Origin: Dactylorhiza incarnata
Lineage: Eukaryota; Streptophyta; Magnoliopsida; Asparagales; Orchidaceae
Direction: 5' to 3'
DNA: 64,000 bases
Assembly: GCA_033032865.1 (NCBI GenBank)
Contig: JAWHQI010000019.1
Location: 18,952,001 to 19,016,000 of the forward strand
Shown here: positions 10,808-24,078 of the stretch, one piece after another
How positions within the stretch are numbered: position 1 is the stretch's first letter
Layout of the letters: every line of letters begins with the position of its first letter
Translations under genes and position numbers: made by a program
Notes under the pieces: model-generated
Told to the model about the DNA's origin: nothing
The model's database searches: none
Seen by the model: only the letters and a program-made list of their open reading frames with translations

Positions 10808-12276
10808 TGTTGGTTATGGAACGTTCACCTATAAGGGGGGGGGGGGGGTTAGGTGATCTTGATGCTTTTTGAATTAAGAGCGTGAGTTATCAGAAACTAA
10901 GTAATGCACAAAAGAAAACACGCGAACAAATTTCACTAGACGACTCAAGATCTATAAAGGTTCCTCAAGACCGGGTGTCTTGAGTAGTCCTCTGTCCCTC
11001 TGCTCCTACCCAGCGATCTGCTAGGCTCGGCAAACTCCGCCAAAAGGTTAAGGCCCTCAAGCCTTACAACACGGACCCGCAAGTCCCAACAGCCTAGGCC
11101 CTCAAGCCCCTACTGCCCCCGAGACCGCAAGCTCGACACTCAGGCCCTCAAGCCCTACCTTTCGAACCTGCAAGTCCCAACATACTAGACCCGCAAGTCC
11201 CTACTGCCCCTGAGCCCAAAAGCTCGAAAAATCGCACCCGCGAGTGACTGCACTGGCCCTCAAGCCTCACAGCTCTCCAGCCCTCAAGCTAGACAATATG
11301 GCCTGCAAGCCTTACAAGAGATTACAAATATAAACTGTTTCTTCTGCTTGATGTTGATCGGTAACCTTAGCCTGATGATGATCGGCTTCTTAAGAATGAA
11401 GAGAATGCTTCTGAATCAGATCTTGAATGCACGGTTCTTCTTCAATTCTTTCTTAGCCGGATGTGGATTGGCTTCTTTGCAGTCGATGAGGATGACTTCT
11501 TCTTTCTTTCTTGCGGTGCTTGTGTCATTCGATTTGCTTCGTACGCAAGTTCTTTCTTCAAAAATGATCAATGTTTTAGGGCAACCTCATATGTCCTTTT
11601 ATAAGTCTGAGAGGGGTCACCCAACGGTCTTCTGAAAAGTTCCTTTATGTGTCAGATCTCCAAATCTTTTTAGGACGCGCAAATACCTCGAAACTTTAAG
11701 TGCACGCGCTGATTGAATAATCAGGCGGCGACATTAATTGCTGACAGCACGCGTCCACAAGATTTGAATTTGTCTCGACGATATCTTCCATCATTACGAC
11801 GACATGGAATATCTCTCGACGACATCCCTTTGTCGGCTCCTTGTGATTTGGAACATCTTCTCAGATCTCCTTGCTTCTCCTCCGCCGCTTGTATTTCAAT
11901 GATACGGGACATGCTGGCATCCCTGTATATACGACGATATGCTGACTTTGACTATGTCGTTGGAACCTTCTTTGTTCATCTTGTCATTGTGATCGCAGTA
12001 TTGTCTTGTCGATATGGCTGCTACTTTGATGTCGATGATACTTCATTCTTCTCGACGACATGTATTTCTTTGACAATTTCTCTGCGTCTGCTTTGCTTGT
12101 CATTACAGCGACAAGCATACTTTGTCGGCCATCCCTTCTGTCCTTCTCGATGATATATACTTGTATACTTGTATTCTCCTGATATTTGAACTAGATGTGT
12201 GATCAAAGACAAAGTGAAGTATTCTTGACATGATGACTTCTTCAAATCAGGAATCATGTGGGCACGATTCTCAACA
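10808..12276 (-). repeat. 5' LTR of Element 1 (1469 bp)
   Basis: Partner of 3590-5045. It carries the TATA box (11596-11605), the U3 word array (about 11770-12170) and the transcribed array (about 11048-11310). It is 13 bp longer, mostly from a G run near 10838. Confidence 0.95.
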
Positions 12277-12539
12277 CAGACATTCTCGTCGACTCGTCTC
12301 GAAGACTTGCCAACACGCTCCATATAATATTCACAATACCTGTGGAGCATTCAGTTGACTCGACCCAACTCCAATAAGTCTAGGATTAATCCCTCACTCA
12401 TATCCAATATGAGTAAGTCCAACACAATACTTCCTTCAACTTCTCCAAACACTCTTGTGTGTGACCCCATAGGCTCATATTGCGTTGGCAGTGAGACTAG
12501 ATGCTTGATCACTTCCAGATCACCATGGAAACACCAACA

Positions 12540-15199
12540 GTTGGATTGTCTAGAAATGGTTTCTTGTCATGCATATGCCAAATGGGCATACAAACAAGGG
12601 CTACCTTTAAAAGCATACAGAACAAACAATCCACTAGGTGCTTACCTTCTGCACATGGACCTATTTGGCCCTATGGCAGTGCTCAACATAGGAGGGATGG
12701 ATTATACTTTGGTTATTGTTGATGATCACTCTATGTTTGCCCGGGTGTTCTTTTTAAAACACATCTCTGATACCATAAGTACATTCAAAGATTTTGTCAG
12801 ACATATTCAGAATGAAGTAAACAGCTCTGTGGTCAAAATCAAAAGTGATCATAGAACTGAATTTCAATCTGGTTTAATGACTGAATTTTGTGAAAAAGAA
12901 GGTACCCTACGAGAGTTTTCTTCTCCCAGAACTCCACATCAAAATGGGGTTGCAGAGAGGAAAAATAGAACACTCATTGAGGCTGGTAGGACTATACTAA
13001 GTGACTCCTCACTTCCAGAATATCTCTAGGCTGAGGGAGTTAACACTGTATGTCATGTGCAAAATAGAGCACTCATCAATAAGAACCACAATATGATTCC
13101 CTATGAGCTGATTAAAGGTAAGAAATCAACACTAGCTTACTTCAAAAATTTTGGAAGTAAATGCTATGTGATGAAGAATAATAAGCATTACATTACCAAA
13201 TTCTCTGAAAAGAGTTATGAAGGTGGCTTTGTAGGATATAGCAAAACTAGCAAAGCATATAATGTCTTTAATTAGAATGCTCTTACATTTGAGGAATCTC
13301 TTCATATAGTTTTTGATGAGAGCAGCATGCTGCATAACCCTCTTTCTAGTTCAACAAGTGCAGAAATTAAAATAGGATTGGAGATCCTTAAAATCAGAGA
13401 ATAATAAACAATTGAGAAGAAAGAACGTTCCACACAAGACTCTATTCCAGAAACAGTAGAAGAGACTACTGACGATCCAAATCATCTGAATGAAAATCTT
13501 GAAGCTGCAACTGAAGAAGTTACTGAAATAAAAGAACCACAAAGAGTGCTGCCTACAGATGATAGACATCAAAGAAATCATCCAGCAGACCAGATAATTG
13601 GTGAGCTCAATCATGGAGTTAAAACCAGAAGAAATGCTCTGAATGAGAACATGCACCTCAGCTTTCTATCACAATTGGAGCCAATAAAGATTGAAGAGGC
13701 CAACAAAGACCAATTTTGGGTTATGGCTATGCATTAAGAGCTCAACCAATTCAAGAGATGTAAAGTTTGGAAGCTTGTCCAAAGGCCATAAGGGCATAAC
13801 ATTATTTGGACAAACTAGGTTTACAGAAACAAGATGGATGAAGATGGAGTGATCATAAAGAATAAGGCAAGACTATTAGCCCAAGGATACAGGCAGGAAG
13901 AAGGGATAAACTTCTATAAGATATTTGCTCCGGTTGCGAGAATAGAGGCCATCAAGCTCTGCCTAGCTTATGCAACATTCAAGGGATTCAAAGTTTACAA
14001 AATGTCTGTGAAGTCAGCGTTCTTAAATGGAGATTTGGAAAAAAAAGTCTATGTAGCTCAAACACCAGGTTTTATCTCTCTTAACCTTCCTGACCATGTT
14101 TATTTTCTATAGAAAGCCCTGTATGGCTTGAAACAAGCCCCAAGGGCTTGGTATGAGACACTATCTACCTTTCTTCTTGAAAACAAGTTCTCAAGAGTGA
14201 AAATAGATAAGTCTCTCTTCTTGAAAGAGTTAAAGGGCTAGATCGTATTGGTTCAAATATATGTTGCTGGCATTATACTTGGATCACCAGATGGGAGTCT
14301 TTGCAAGAAGTTTGCCAAACTCATGCAAAGTAAGTTGAAATGAGCAGTATGAGAGAGCTCAAGTATTTCTTAGGTCTCCAAGTAAAGCAACCTGAGGAAA
14401 GAATTTTCATTTCTCAGACCAAATTTACCTTCAATATCATAAAAAAATTTGGAATGGAAAACTCTACCCCTATGAGAACACATATGGGTTCAAGTATGTC
14501 TCTAGACAAGGATGAGAAATGGAAACCCAATAATGAGTCCATGTATAGAAGCATAGTTGGCTCATTGCTCTACCTTACTGCTAGTAGGGCAGACATCATG
14601 TTTGATACATGTGTCTATGCTAGGTATCAAGTTAACCCCAAAGAGTCTCTTTACTCATTAGTGAAAAGAATTTTGATATATCATATGGGTACTCCCAATC
14701 TGGGGCTTTGGTATCCTAAGTCAGATGACTTTGAGTTATGTTGATTTTTTTATGCAGACTTTGCGGGGTGCAAAGAGAACAGGAAAAGTACTTCAGGAAC
14801 TTGTCAGTTTTTTGGAAGAAGACTTGTGTCCTGGAGTAGTAAAAAGAAAAATAGCATTGCTACTTCAACATATGAGTTAGAATACATTTTTGATGGTAGT
14901 TGTTGTGCACAACTCCTTTGGATTCAACACCAATTAGAGGATTACAATCTGCAGATAAAGAGAACACTCTCTTCTATGATTCCCCCAGTGTTATTTCTAT
15001 TGCTAAGAATCTTGTAGCACATAATAGAACAAAGCATATTGAGATTAGATATCACTTCATTAGTGAGCATTTAGAAAAAGAGGACATTTGCCTTGAGTAT
15101 GTCCATACAGAAAGGCAGATGGCTGACATCTTTACTAAGCCCCTTGATGAATATAAGTTCAATCAATTCAAAATTGAGTTGGGAATGCTAAGTTCTTGA
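12540..15199 (+). pseudogene. Element H pol, part 2: integrase, RT, RNase H
   Basis: Continues the polyprotein of 2350-2828 after the S1 insertion. The integrase core keeps its acidic residues in MDLFGP, KSDHRTEF and NGVAERKN. The RT has lost both catalytic motifs: [10 protein letters not shown] replaces [10 protein letters not shown], and the YVDD box reads YVAG. RNase H ends in [13 protein letters not shown] count many in-frame stops (near 13029, 13275, 13407, 13737, 14112) and frameshifts near 12640, 14330 and 14960. The wording is closest to Element 1, so H is probably also Sirevirus-like but older. Confidence 0.88.
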
Positions 15200-15765
15200 A
15201 TTTGGTATGTTGAATTCCATGTATCATATTAGAGAATTTAAATCAATTTTATAATGGGTTGGATCTCTCACAAGGTCTACCCTAAAGTAGCCTAACAACT
15301 TTAGTCTTAACTATAGGAATAATAGGAAAATGTCTAAGGCAGAAGTGCAAAATCATATAATGAAAAGTAGCTTAGACAAAGAAAAATTGTCTTAATGGTC
15401 AAGACGACATGGCTGAAGTCTCGACGATATTGTTGGAGTCCCGACGAAAAAGCTGGAGTGGTCTCGACGACACTCTAGAAGTAATTCCGATGACAAAGTA
15501 GAAGTAATCTCGACGACACTCTCAATGACAAAACTCAATCAGACCAACAGAATGACATCACAGACACATCAATGTCATAATTACGCCACTATTTTGGGAT
15601 TCTCAAAACAATATGGGAAGATTTGAACATGTACGCGCCTCTTTGCCTTCCCAATGCATACTGGTACATATATTAGAGATTGTGTAATCATAGAAATTAC
15701 GCACACACAAAACCCTAGAATTCCTCTTTCCTCTCCTTCCTCCCGATGACTCTCTGCGAAAAGGA
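15200..15765 (+). promoter_or_regulatory. Promoter-like region between pol and ORF2 of H
   Basis: No pol-type coding. Between about 15400 and 15540 there are repeated GTCTCGACGA/CCGACGA words like those in the U3 of the copia LTRs here. These are followed by a TATA-like CATATATTAG (15667-15676), a telo-box AAACCCTAG (15710-15718), a CT-rich leader and the ORF2 start at 15766. The order resembles a cellular plant promoter. That it drives ORF2 is inference. Confidence 0.5.
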
Positions 15766-17676
15766 ATGGCGCCGAAAAGTTTTGATGAGAAAGTTTAATA
15801 CGCTGGAGAACTTATAAAGGGTGGATTTTAAGGTGCAATAGAAGATCGTGATATGGCAATAACTCTGCTCTATGCTTCTGAGTTAGAATATATCCTAACT
15901 GAGCCAACCCGACTTTATAATTCTACTCTCGCTGAATTATATGAGCATGCTGATTTGAGAAAGTCTCGAGAAGTTATTCATATGATTATTACTGGGCAAC
16001 AATTGAGGATTATTGCCGATAGTTTGACAAAAGTCTTACAACTCACTAATATCAATGAGGATGAGGAAGAATAAGCAATAACTGAGGCAGATATATTTGA
16101 AGGGTTAAGATGGTGTGGCTTTGACCATAAACCCTATGGGAGTTTACAAAGGATGAAGATGAACAGAAAAGGGAGGTTCACAGACATCATTGCCAAGGTG
16201 ATGTTATGCAAGACATGCTAACATGACAGAGTCTCCAAAGACATGTTTGAAGTCATGGTCAGAGTAATCCTGAACAAGAGGACTAACTGGGGAAACATTG
16301 TGTTTGCAAAGATCAAAGAACACACAAGATCTCCCAAACTCGACAGATTCTTGTCCCTGTATCTTAAAAATTGCATACCTCAACACCTCAAAGATTTAGA
16401 ATCAACCCCCATCCACTATCTCAAAAATATAGATGTAAAACAGTAAGTAGGTGGGGAAAGAAGTTCACCAAGAAGGAAGTAGGCCCGACTCCTCTTCAAA
16501 GTACTGTAGTTTCCAACACCCTTGTTCCAATCCATTTAGTTTCTCAGGAACCCCTGAAACCTGTTGAGGGGGAGCCTCTAAGAGAAGATACTACTATGAT
16601 GGACAGTAATCCAGTACCTCAAGTGGAGGTATCCCCAGAAGATGTTCTGACAATTTCTCAAACGCCTGTATTAGATATGGGAGTTGTTGTGTTTGGGGTC
16701 AGTCCAAGTGGTGGACATGACGTTGGTAAAGAGATAGAAGATTCTGACAGATCCTTAAATGAATTTCTAAATTATGATATGCCTCAAAGTACTCCAGAAA
16801 ATGCACATGAGCAGCCCTATAAAATACCTGCAATAATGGTGGGGGACCACACTGCTACACTCACCTCCAAGGATGGAAGATGAGCAACATTCTCCAGTCC
16901 TCCCAAACCACACAGCCACATCAAATGAGTTTATGACCCAACTAGAAGTATTGCTTAATAAACAAAGAATACAGTTTGAAGCTTATGTAAATAATGTTGT
17001 TACAAATTGTAAGAATGAGCTATCTGCCAGGATAGATGTTTTGCAAGAGGACATCCAACATATCAACCATCAAAATACAACTATATACAACACTGCTGCA
17101 AATGTTGTTGCCAATACAGGCAATAAAATAGTCCACATAAATGAAGCAACTTTGCTGATTGGACAACAACTTAATATAGTGCTTGATAGAATGTCCACTC
17201 TAAGAGATATCAGCAGGTCATCATACAAAACCTGACTGGGAACTTCACTAACTTTGAAGATGTAGTTAATACCATTATTCAAAGAATCACATCAACTGCT
17301 CAAACATCTAATGAGCTAGTAGATAATATAGGTGAAAGTATTATACACCAAGTTCTAGTGACCCAAGATTAACTCTCCACTTCTCTAAATCAATCTCCTA
17401 GGATATCCCAAGGCGCCTTTATGGATGCTATTGGCAATTTGAATAATCTTCTGTCCAGACAAATTTAGATCTCCTAAGCAACTCTCTCTAAAGATATATC
17501 CAGTCATTATGCTATGTGGCTTTCCACTGAAATCAGATTTTCTATGGGTCAAGAGGCAATAGATTATGGGATTGCTTATCCACATCCCATTACAGAAGGA
17601 AGTGTTATCCCTGTATGTTCCTTTGAAGTGCAAGAAACAGCAAATATCCCAGATGATCTTCCCGACCAACATCTAC
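15766..17676 (+). pseudogene. Element H ORF2 (accessory protein), first part
   Basis: A coding remnant downstream of pol in the position where Sireviruses may carry an envelope-like frame; I do not recognise a defined family. From ATG 15766 (MAPKSFDEK) to 16445 one frame holds, interrupted only by TAA codons that each look like CAA changed by one base. It includes ADIFEGLRWCGF, RFTDIIAKVMLC and KLDRFLSLYLKNCIP. Frame changes near 16445 and 16880 lead to an acidic proline-containing linker and an Asn/Gln-rich stretch likely to be coiled coil (16900-17230). No transmembrane segment is obvious. Element 2 interrupts it at 17677; it resumes at 24084. Confidence 0.6.
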
Positions 17677-18789
17677 TGTTAAAAAACTTGAGGTCCGGAG
17701 ATGAAGTAAAAAAAGCGGAATCACTTCACAAAACTTTCCACAAGTGTAGCACAACAATGAAAATGGGAAGACCGAATAGTACTATGGTATTAACTATCTC
17801 TTTACAAAGCGAGGTATACATGGTGAGACATGATTCATAAGAATCACGGAGGAGAGAAGCACAAAACACAAAATACAGCTGATGATGAACTGGCAACTTG
17901 AGACCGCCAGACCACGTGAACACAAGCCAGACGGATAACCCCTGAGACCGCGCGAACAGAGCACAAGCTGCACCTGCCAGACCGCAACCACAGACCGCCT
18001 GACCTGCTGCTTTATTCCTCTACTGAAAACAACCAGTTCGCACTTCTTGATCGCCCAGACCGCACGGTCTTAAGATCACAGAAGAACCCGCGAACACTGA
18101 ACAATGAAACTGCTTCCTACTACAGACCGCAACTCAAGATCGCCTGGCCACTTAAGACAGCCTGATCAACTGAGCTCGCTGCACAATCCAAGAACACCTA
18201 AACATAGTCCGCCCGGACTAGTTTATTCAAAGCTGGAAGAAAGGAGACAAGCTGACCATGAGCTGCTAGACGCTAACCATTCTCATTTTGAATGACGGGC
18301 CCTGCACCCCTATTTATAGGCGAGTAGACGGATGTTGTGACCGCACAAACCAAGATACAATAACCACCCAACAGATCACGAGCGGTCTCACAAAATAGAC
18401 CGCCCGAGCTCAGCAAAGCTACCAGCTCCTTTTAAACCATATGGTTATCACAAACCGCCCGGTTACCGCGGTCTCCCTAAAATAGACTGCTCAGTCTTAT
18501 TGCAAAAGAAAAGAACTCCTTCAGTAACCAGACTGACTAGAACAGTCGTCAGACCGCCCGGTCACTGCAAGAAGGAAGACCTACTTTAACACCTGGCCGA
18601 CTTGAACAAGTTGCCAGAACAACCCGCGCGAGCTGCTTGGATAAACATCCATTCTCCCAGATCAGACCGCCTAGATCAGACCGACTGAGACAGAACAGAC
18701 CAGAGCACTAGCGCAGACCGCACGGTCTCTGTGGTCTCCAACCCGCAGACCGCCCAACACCAATCCACTTCCACTTCAAAAATTTAACA
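17677..18789 (-). repeat. 3' LTR of Element 2, rich in AGACCGC words
   Basis: Near-identical to 22965-24078. The word AGACCGC (GCGGTCT on the other strand) recurs throughout. A TATAAATA box (minus strand) lies at 18311-18318. The adjoining polypurine tract reads CTTCAAGGGGGAG on the minus strand (18790-18802). Confidence 0.95.
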
Positions 18790-21700
18790 CTCCCCCTTGA
18801 AGTGGGAAGTGGAAGTCAGCCCAAGCAAACTCCGCAACTGACCAAAAGGTCCATTCGACAACGGCTTAGTAAATATGTCAGCAACATTCTCCTTGCTCTG
18901 CACATGCTCCACACTCAGAGATCCCTCCAACACCTTCTCACGAATGAAATGGTGATGAATCTCTATATGCTTCATGCGCGCGTGACAAACTGGATTATTC
19001 ACCAGTTTGAGAGCACTCTCATTGTCACCACGTAGCAGAGTAGGACCTCGCACCTCCCTATGAATGTCCTCCACAAGCCTCCTAAGCCAGATGGCTTCCT
19101 GAGCCGCCAAAGCCGACGCATTGTACTCCGCTTCTGTGGTAGAGACAGACACAGAATCCTGCTTCTTGCTGCACCATGATATAGCTGTAGAGCATATCAT
19201 AAAGACATATCCAAACATCGATCTACGATCATCCGAATCTCCTCCATAATCAGCATCCATGTACCCGTGCAAGCAAAAGCCTGAATCTCTCCCCTATAAG
19301 AGACCCAAATACGAGGTGGATTTGACATACTTCAAGATACTCCTAGCCGCCACAAGATGAGGCTTCCGAGGATCTGCCATAAATCGACTCACCCTGTCAA
19401 CTGCATAAGCAATATCTGGCCTCGTGATCGTCAAGTATATCAAGCTTCCGACCAAAGCCCGGAACATCAAAGGATCGGTTAGAACCTTCCCTTCATCTCA
19501 TCGAAGATAAAATCCAACCTCCAGTGGAGTAGAGCTGCTCTTCCCCCCTTCCATGCCGAATCTCTTCACGATTCGATCTGCATAGCCTTTTTGGGAAACA
19601 AGCATACCGCTCTCTTTCCTCTCCACTTTGAGCCGAAGGAAATGGTGGAGCTCACCCAAATTCTTCATCTCAAATCTGATAGCTAGCTCAGCACGAAGCC
19701 TAGCTACCTCCACTTAAGAATTCCCCATGACGATCATATCGTCAACGTATAGCAGCACCAAGAACTGAAGCTCCCCAGTATTCTTTACGAATAAGCTTTA
19801 ATCTGAATCAGAAGCAAAGTATCCGCAGAACTGGAGGTATTCTGCGATCTTCCCGTACCACGCCTGAGGCGCTTGCTTCAAGTCGTAAAGAGCCTTCTTG
19901 AGCTTGCAAACATATCTTGGGTGCTCTTCGGATACATAACCAGGTGGCTGATCCATGAAGATATCCTTGTCAATCTCGCCATATAAGAAAGTGTTCTTCA
20001 TGTCGAGTTGCCAAATCTTCCACCCTTGGCGAGCTGCCAATACGATCACCACCCGGACCGAAGTCATCTTGGTAACGGGACTAAAGGTTTCTTCATAATC
20101 CTCCCCATACTTCTGAGAGAAACCTCGAGCTACAAGGCGATCCTTGTACCACTCAATACTTCCATCAGCCTTCTTCTTCAGTTTGAAAACCCACTTGCAA
20201 GTCAACGGAGTAACTCCCTCAACCTTAGGCAACAAGTCCCAAGTCTCATTCTTCCTGAGGGCAGCCATCTCTTCATCCATGGCTCCCTTCCACTCCTTGA
20301 CTCCAATGACATTTTCATAACAAGATGAATCTCTCTCATCCAGGGGACCTACGAAGAAACATGAGACAAAGCTCACCAAGTTTCTGCCCATATACCGATC
20401 AGGTGGAATAATGGTCCTCTTGGACCTCCTCAGAGCTTGACTCTGAACCACCTCTTCAACTGCAGCTTCTGAACTAGCTCTCCTTTCAGGTAAACATGGA
20501 GCATCGCTCCCCCTGCTTACAAAACCTGAAGAACCTGACCTAGAGCTCGAAATACCTGGAGCACCTGGAGAAACAGGCAACTCCACCAGAACTTCCCTTG
20601 CAGCTTCCTCTGGTCCACCATCTACCCTGCTTCCTTGTAACTCAACAGAAGAGCTACCTTGGTATGACATCTTCTCTTCAAATACCATATCCCTAAAGAC
20701 CACATATCTTTGTGTCTAGGGATCCATGCATCTCCACCCTTTCTTCTGGTCATCATAACCGATGAAGACTAGTTTCCTTGCCTTAGCATCTAGCTTCGTT
20801 CGAAGGGCATCCGGAACATGCACGTAGCAGGTAGAACCAAACACTCAAAAGTGTTCCATGCTTGGCTTCTCCTTGAACTTCAACTCATGAGGGGTCTTCA
20901 TGTTGATGGGATTGAGAGGCATCTGGTTGATGACATAGGCCGCACAAGACATTCCCTCTGCCTAGAAGGACTTTGGGATACAATTGGCATGAAGCCAACA
21001 TTTGTAGGTCTCCGTCAAGTGACGGATCTTCTTATCTGCAACTCCGTTCTGTTGTGGAGTGTGAGCACAAGAAAGCTCACTTTGGATGCCATGCTTCCTG
21101 CAGAAATTAAAGAACGCCTTGGATGTGAACTCCCCTCCATTGTCAGTTCTGAACCTCTTCACCCGCGGGTTTAGCCGACCTTCCACCAGCTCCTTGAACT
21201 CCACAAACCTCTCGATTGCCTCTGACTTCTCCTTCAGAAAATATACCCAAGTATATTTGGTGAAGTCATCAACCAAAATCCGCGTATACCTGCTACCTCC
21301 AAGACTGGCAGTGTTGGTAGGTCCAAATAGATCACCATGGATACAGTCCAATGGTCTTTTACATCTGCTTTGTGATTTGTCAAATGGAATACATGAGCCT
21401 TACCAAACTGACAACCTGCACAAATGTGACCATCCCTGAAAGATGACAAGCTAGGCAGACCTTTCACCAGGCCTCTTCCAGCCATTACCTTCAACTTATC
21501 CATCCTAACATGCCCAAGTCTTTCGTGCCAGATAGCAGCGATGTCATTAGCCCTCATCATATCAACATAAGAACTTGTTGAAAGAACAATGAAGTCCTTC
21601 ACCCGTCTCCCAACATGAGTGACCCCAGCTTTCATTGCAGAAACATTTCAGAGAAATTTCACTTCTGTTGGACCAAACAGAACGTGATAGCCAGCATCCA

Positions 21701-22871
21701 CCGCATTGGTCACCGAGAAGAGGTTCTTCTTCATCCCCGGAACATGATAGACACTCTTCAACGTAAGAGTACCTTTGTCATCATTCACAGAAACCACACC
21801 CTCCTTCTCTACTGCATGAATTGTATCATCAGCCATAATGAAAACATCATTACCTGTATATGCTCGCAATGAGGAGAACTTCGACTCATCCCCGGTGAGG
21901 TGATGACCACACCCAGAGTCTACTATCCAATCATCCTGATAGATGATGGAAGTCATAGATCGAACACATGTGCCCGTCATGAATGCACCTCCACCACCCT
22001 AACTACCTTCAGAATTGGAACCAGCCTCCTCCTTTCCTGCAACATGCCCTGGCTGAAGATTGACTTGGCAGTCTCTCTTGAAATGACCAAGCTTGTTGCA
22101 CCTGAAGCATCTTGGTCCTTCCTTCTTCTTCCCATCACGCTTAAGAACATATCTCCTCTCCTACTGATATGAAGTAGACGGACTATCATCTCCAGATGTC
22201 TTCTTCTTCGTGTCCCATTTCTTCTTCTTGCCAGAAAAGAGAACAACACCTTCTCCCCCCGAGACAAACATCCCAGCCATTTGCTTAGCCAAACTCCCTT
22301 GCGAAGCAAGTAAGTTATCCAACTGCAGAAACGAAGGCTGATTGGCCCAGCCTTGAACAGAAGTAAGAAAGGCCACATACTCCCTCCGCAAGCCACAGAT
22401 TATGTGTCTCTTCAGCTTAGCTTCTGAGATAGGCTCCTTCGGGTCCAAAGCCGATATCTCTACGCAGAGGTTCTTCATCTTCAAGAAGAACGTTGAGATA
22501 GACAAATCTCCCTGAGTTGTTTTCGCCAACTCATTCTCCAAGAATAGCAGCCTAGCTACATTCTTCATATTGAACAAGCCATCCAAGGCTGTCCAAATTT
22601 CGGCAGCTGAACTACATCCAATGATGTGATCAAACAGCTCCGTAATGATTGCTCTCTTGAGAGTGAACTCCGCCTTAGCATTCGTTCTCCTCCAAGCCTT
22701 CACGATCTCAGCATTCCCTTCAGTAGGAATAACAGCTTATCTTGCTTCTGCTCCTACAACCTCCCATAAATCCTCGCCAAGAAGATAGCTCTCCATGCAA
22801 GACTTCCACTTCTTGAAGTTAGTCTGCGTTAGGAGCTCAATACCAAGACCTCTAGCATATCCTCCTTCCAT
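18784..22871 (-). pseudogene. Element 2 gag-pol (single-frame copia polyprotein, decayed)
   Basis: Starts at ATG 22871-22869 (MEGGYARGLGIELL) and ends with the same STSHFKGEC tail as Element 4. Order: UBN2-type gag, knuckle CFRCNKLGHFKRDC, protease IVDSGCGHHLTG, pre-integrase finger WHERLGH...CAGCQFGK, integrase (RTDNGGEF), RT (YVDDMIVMGN intact) and RNase H (DIFTKPL). In the integrase the catalytic-Glu motif reads NGVADKK instead of NGVAERK. There is one frameshift near 21360-21400 and at least ten in-frame stops, for example 22737, 22161, 21648, 20959 and 19798. Confidence 0.9.
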
Positions 22872-22948
22872 TGCTATCCCACTAATTGCTAGCCAACTTG
22901 AGGAACCCGAGAGAAGTATCAGCAATTACTGCTCAGCAACCTCAGCAA

Positions 22949-22964
22949 CCTAGCTCTGATACCA
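22949..22964 (-). other. Primer-binding site of Element 2
   Basis: The minus strand reads TGGTATCAGAGCTAGG directly after the LTR end. Its first twelve bases match the complement of the initiator-Met tRNA 3' end. Confidence 0.92.
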
Positions 22965-24078
22965 TGTTAAGAAACTTGAGGTCCGGAGATGAAGTAAAAA
23001 ATGCGGAATCACTTCACAAAACTTTCCACAAGTGTAGCATAACAATGACAATGGGAAGACCGAATAGTGCTATGGTATTAACTATCTCTTTACAAAGTGA
23101 GGTATACATGCTGAGACATGATTCATAAGAATCACGGAGGAGAGAAGCACAAAACACAAAATACAGGCTGTTGATGACTTGACAACTTGAGACCACTAGA
23201 CCGCGCGAACATAAGCCAGACAGATAACCCCTGATCTGCATGAACAGAGAACAAGCTGCACCTGCTAGACCGCAACCACAGACCGCCTGACCTGTTGCAT
23301 TATTCCTCTGCTGAAAGCAACTAGTTTGCACTTCTTGATCGCCCAGACCGCACGGTCTTAAGATCACGGAAGAACCCACGAACACTGAACAAAGAAATTG
23401 CTTCCTGCTACAGACAGCAACTCAAGATCGCTTGGGCACTTAAGACCACCTGATCAACTGATCTTGCTGAACAGTCCAAGAACACTTAAGCACAGTCCGC
23501 CCAGACTGGTTTATTCAAAGCTGGAAGAAAGGAGACAAGCAGACCGCGAGCTGCTAGCCGCTAACCGTTCTCATATTGAATGATGGGCCCTGCACCCCTA
23601 TTTATAGGCGAGTAGACAAATGTCGTCACCACACAAACTGGGATACAATAACCGCCCATCAGATCGCAAGCGGTCTCACAAAATAGACCGCCCGAGCTCA
23701 GCAAAGCTACCAGATCCTTATTAAACCATACGGTTAACACAAACCACCCAGTTACCGCGGTCTCCCTAAAACAGACCGCCCAGTCTTATTGCAAAAGCAA
23801 AGAACTCCTTCAATAACCAGACCAACTAGAACAGTCATCGGACTGCCTAGTCATTGCAAGAAGGCAGACCTACTTTAACACCTGGCCGACTTGAACAAGT
23901 CGCCAGAACAACCCGTGCGAGCTGCTTGGATAAACATGCGTTCTCCTTGATCAGACCGCCCAGATCAGACCGACTGAGACAGAACTGACCAGGGCACCAA
24001 CACAGACTGCGCGGTCTCTGTGGTCTCCAACCTGCAGACCGCCCAGCACCAATCCACTTCTACTTCAAAAATTTAACA
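22965..24078 (-). repeat. 5' LTR of Element 2 (1114 bp)
   Basis: Partner of 17677-18789 with the same AGACCGC words. A TATAAATA box (minus strand) lies at 23599-23606. The LTR ends in TTAACA next to the primer site. Confidence 0.95.

Larger units (their letters stand above)
3590..12276 (-). mobile_element. Element 1: complete minus-strand Ty1/copia, Sirevirus-like, 8.7 kb
   Basis: Two LTRs (3590-5045 and 10808-12276) begin TGTTGGTTATGG and end CAACA. They bracket a primer site, gag, pol and a polypurine tract in the right order for a minus-strand element. The flanks are GAGAC (3585-3589) and CAGAC (12277-12281), a duplication with one mismatch. Two zinc knuckles in gag and repeated polypurine tracts before the 3' LTR fit the Sirevirus (Maximus/SIRE) branch. 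Gag and pol are broken by stops and frameshifts, so it is not autonomous now. Confidence 0.9.
2829..12539 (-). mobile_element. Solo LTR S1, split by Element 1
   Basis: Left part 2829-3589 and right part 12282-12539, about 1019 bp when joined. It starts TGTTGGG, ends CACCAACA and is flanked by a perfect GTTGG duplication (2824-2828, 12540-12544) in H pol. Both parts match the LTR of Element 3 (30048 onward and to 45473), for example the shared tract around AATATGAGTAAG near the right end. No internal domain belongs to it, so it is a solo LTR left by LTR-LTR recombination. On the minus strand a TATAAATA box lies at 3295-3302. Confidence 0.85.
17677..24078 (-). mobile_element. Element 2: complete minus-strand Ty1/copia, 6.4 kb
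   Basis: LTRs at 17677-18789 (1113 bp) and 22965-24078 (1114 bp) start TGTTAA and end TTTAACA. The flanks are TCTAC (17672-17676) and TCTAT (24079-24083), a duplication with one mismatch. A primer site and one polypurine tract are in the right places. LTR wording and protein wording show it to be the same family as Element 4, which lies in the opposite orientation. Confidence 0.92.
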
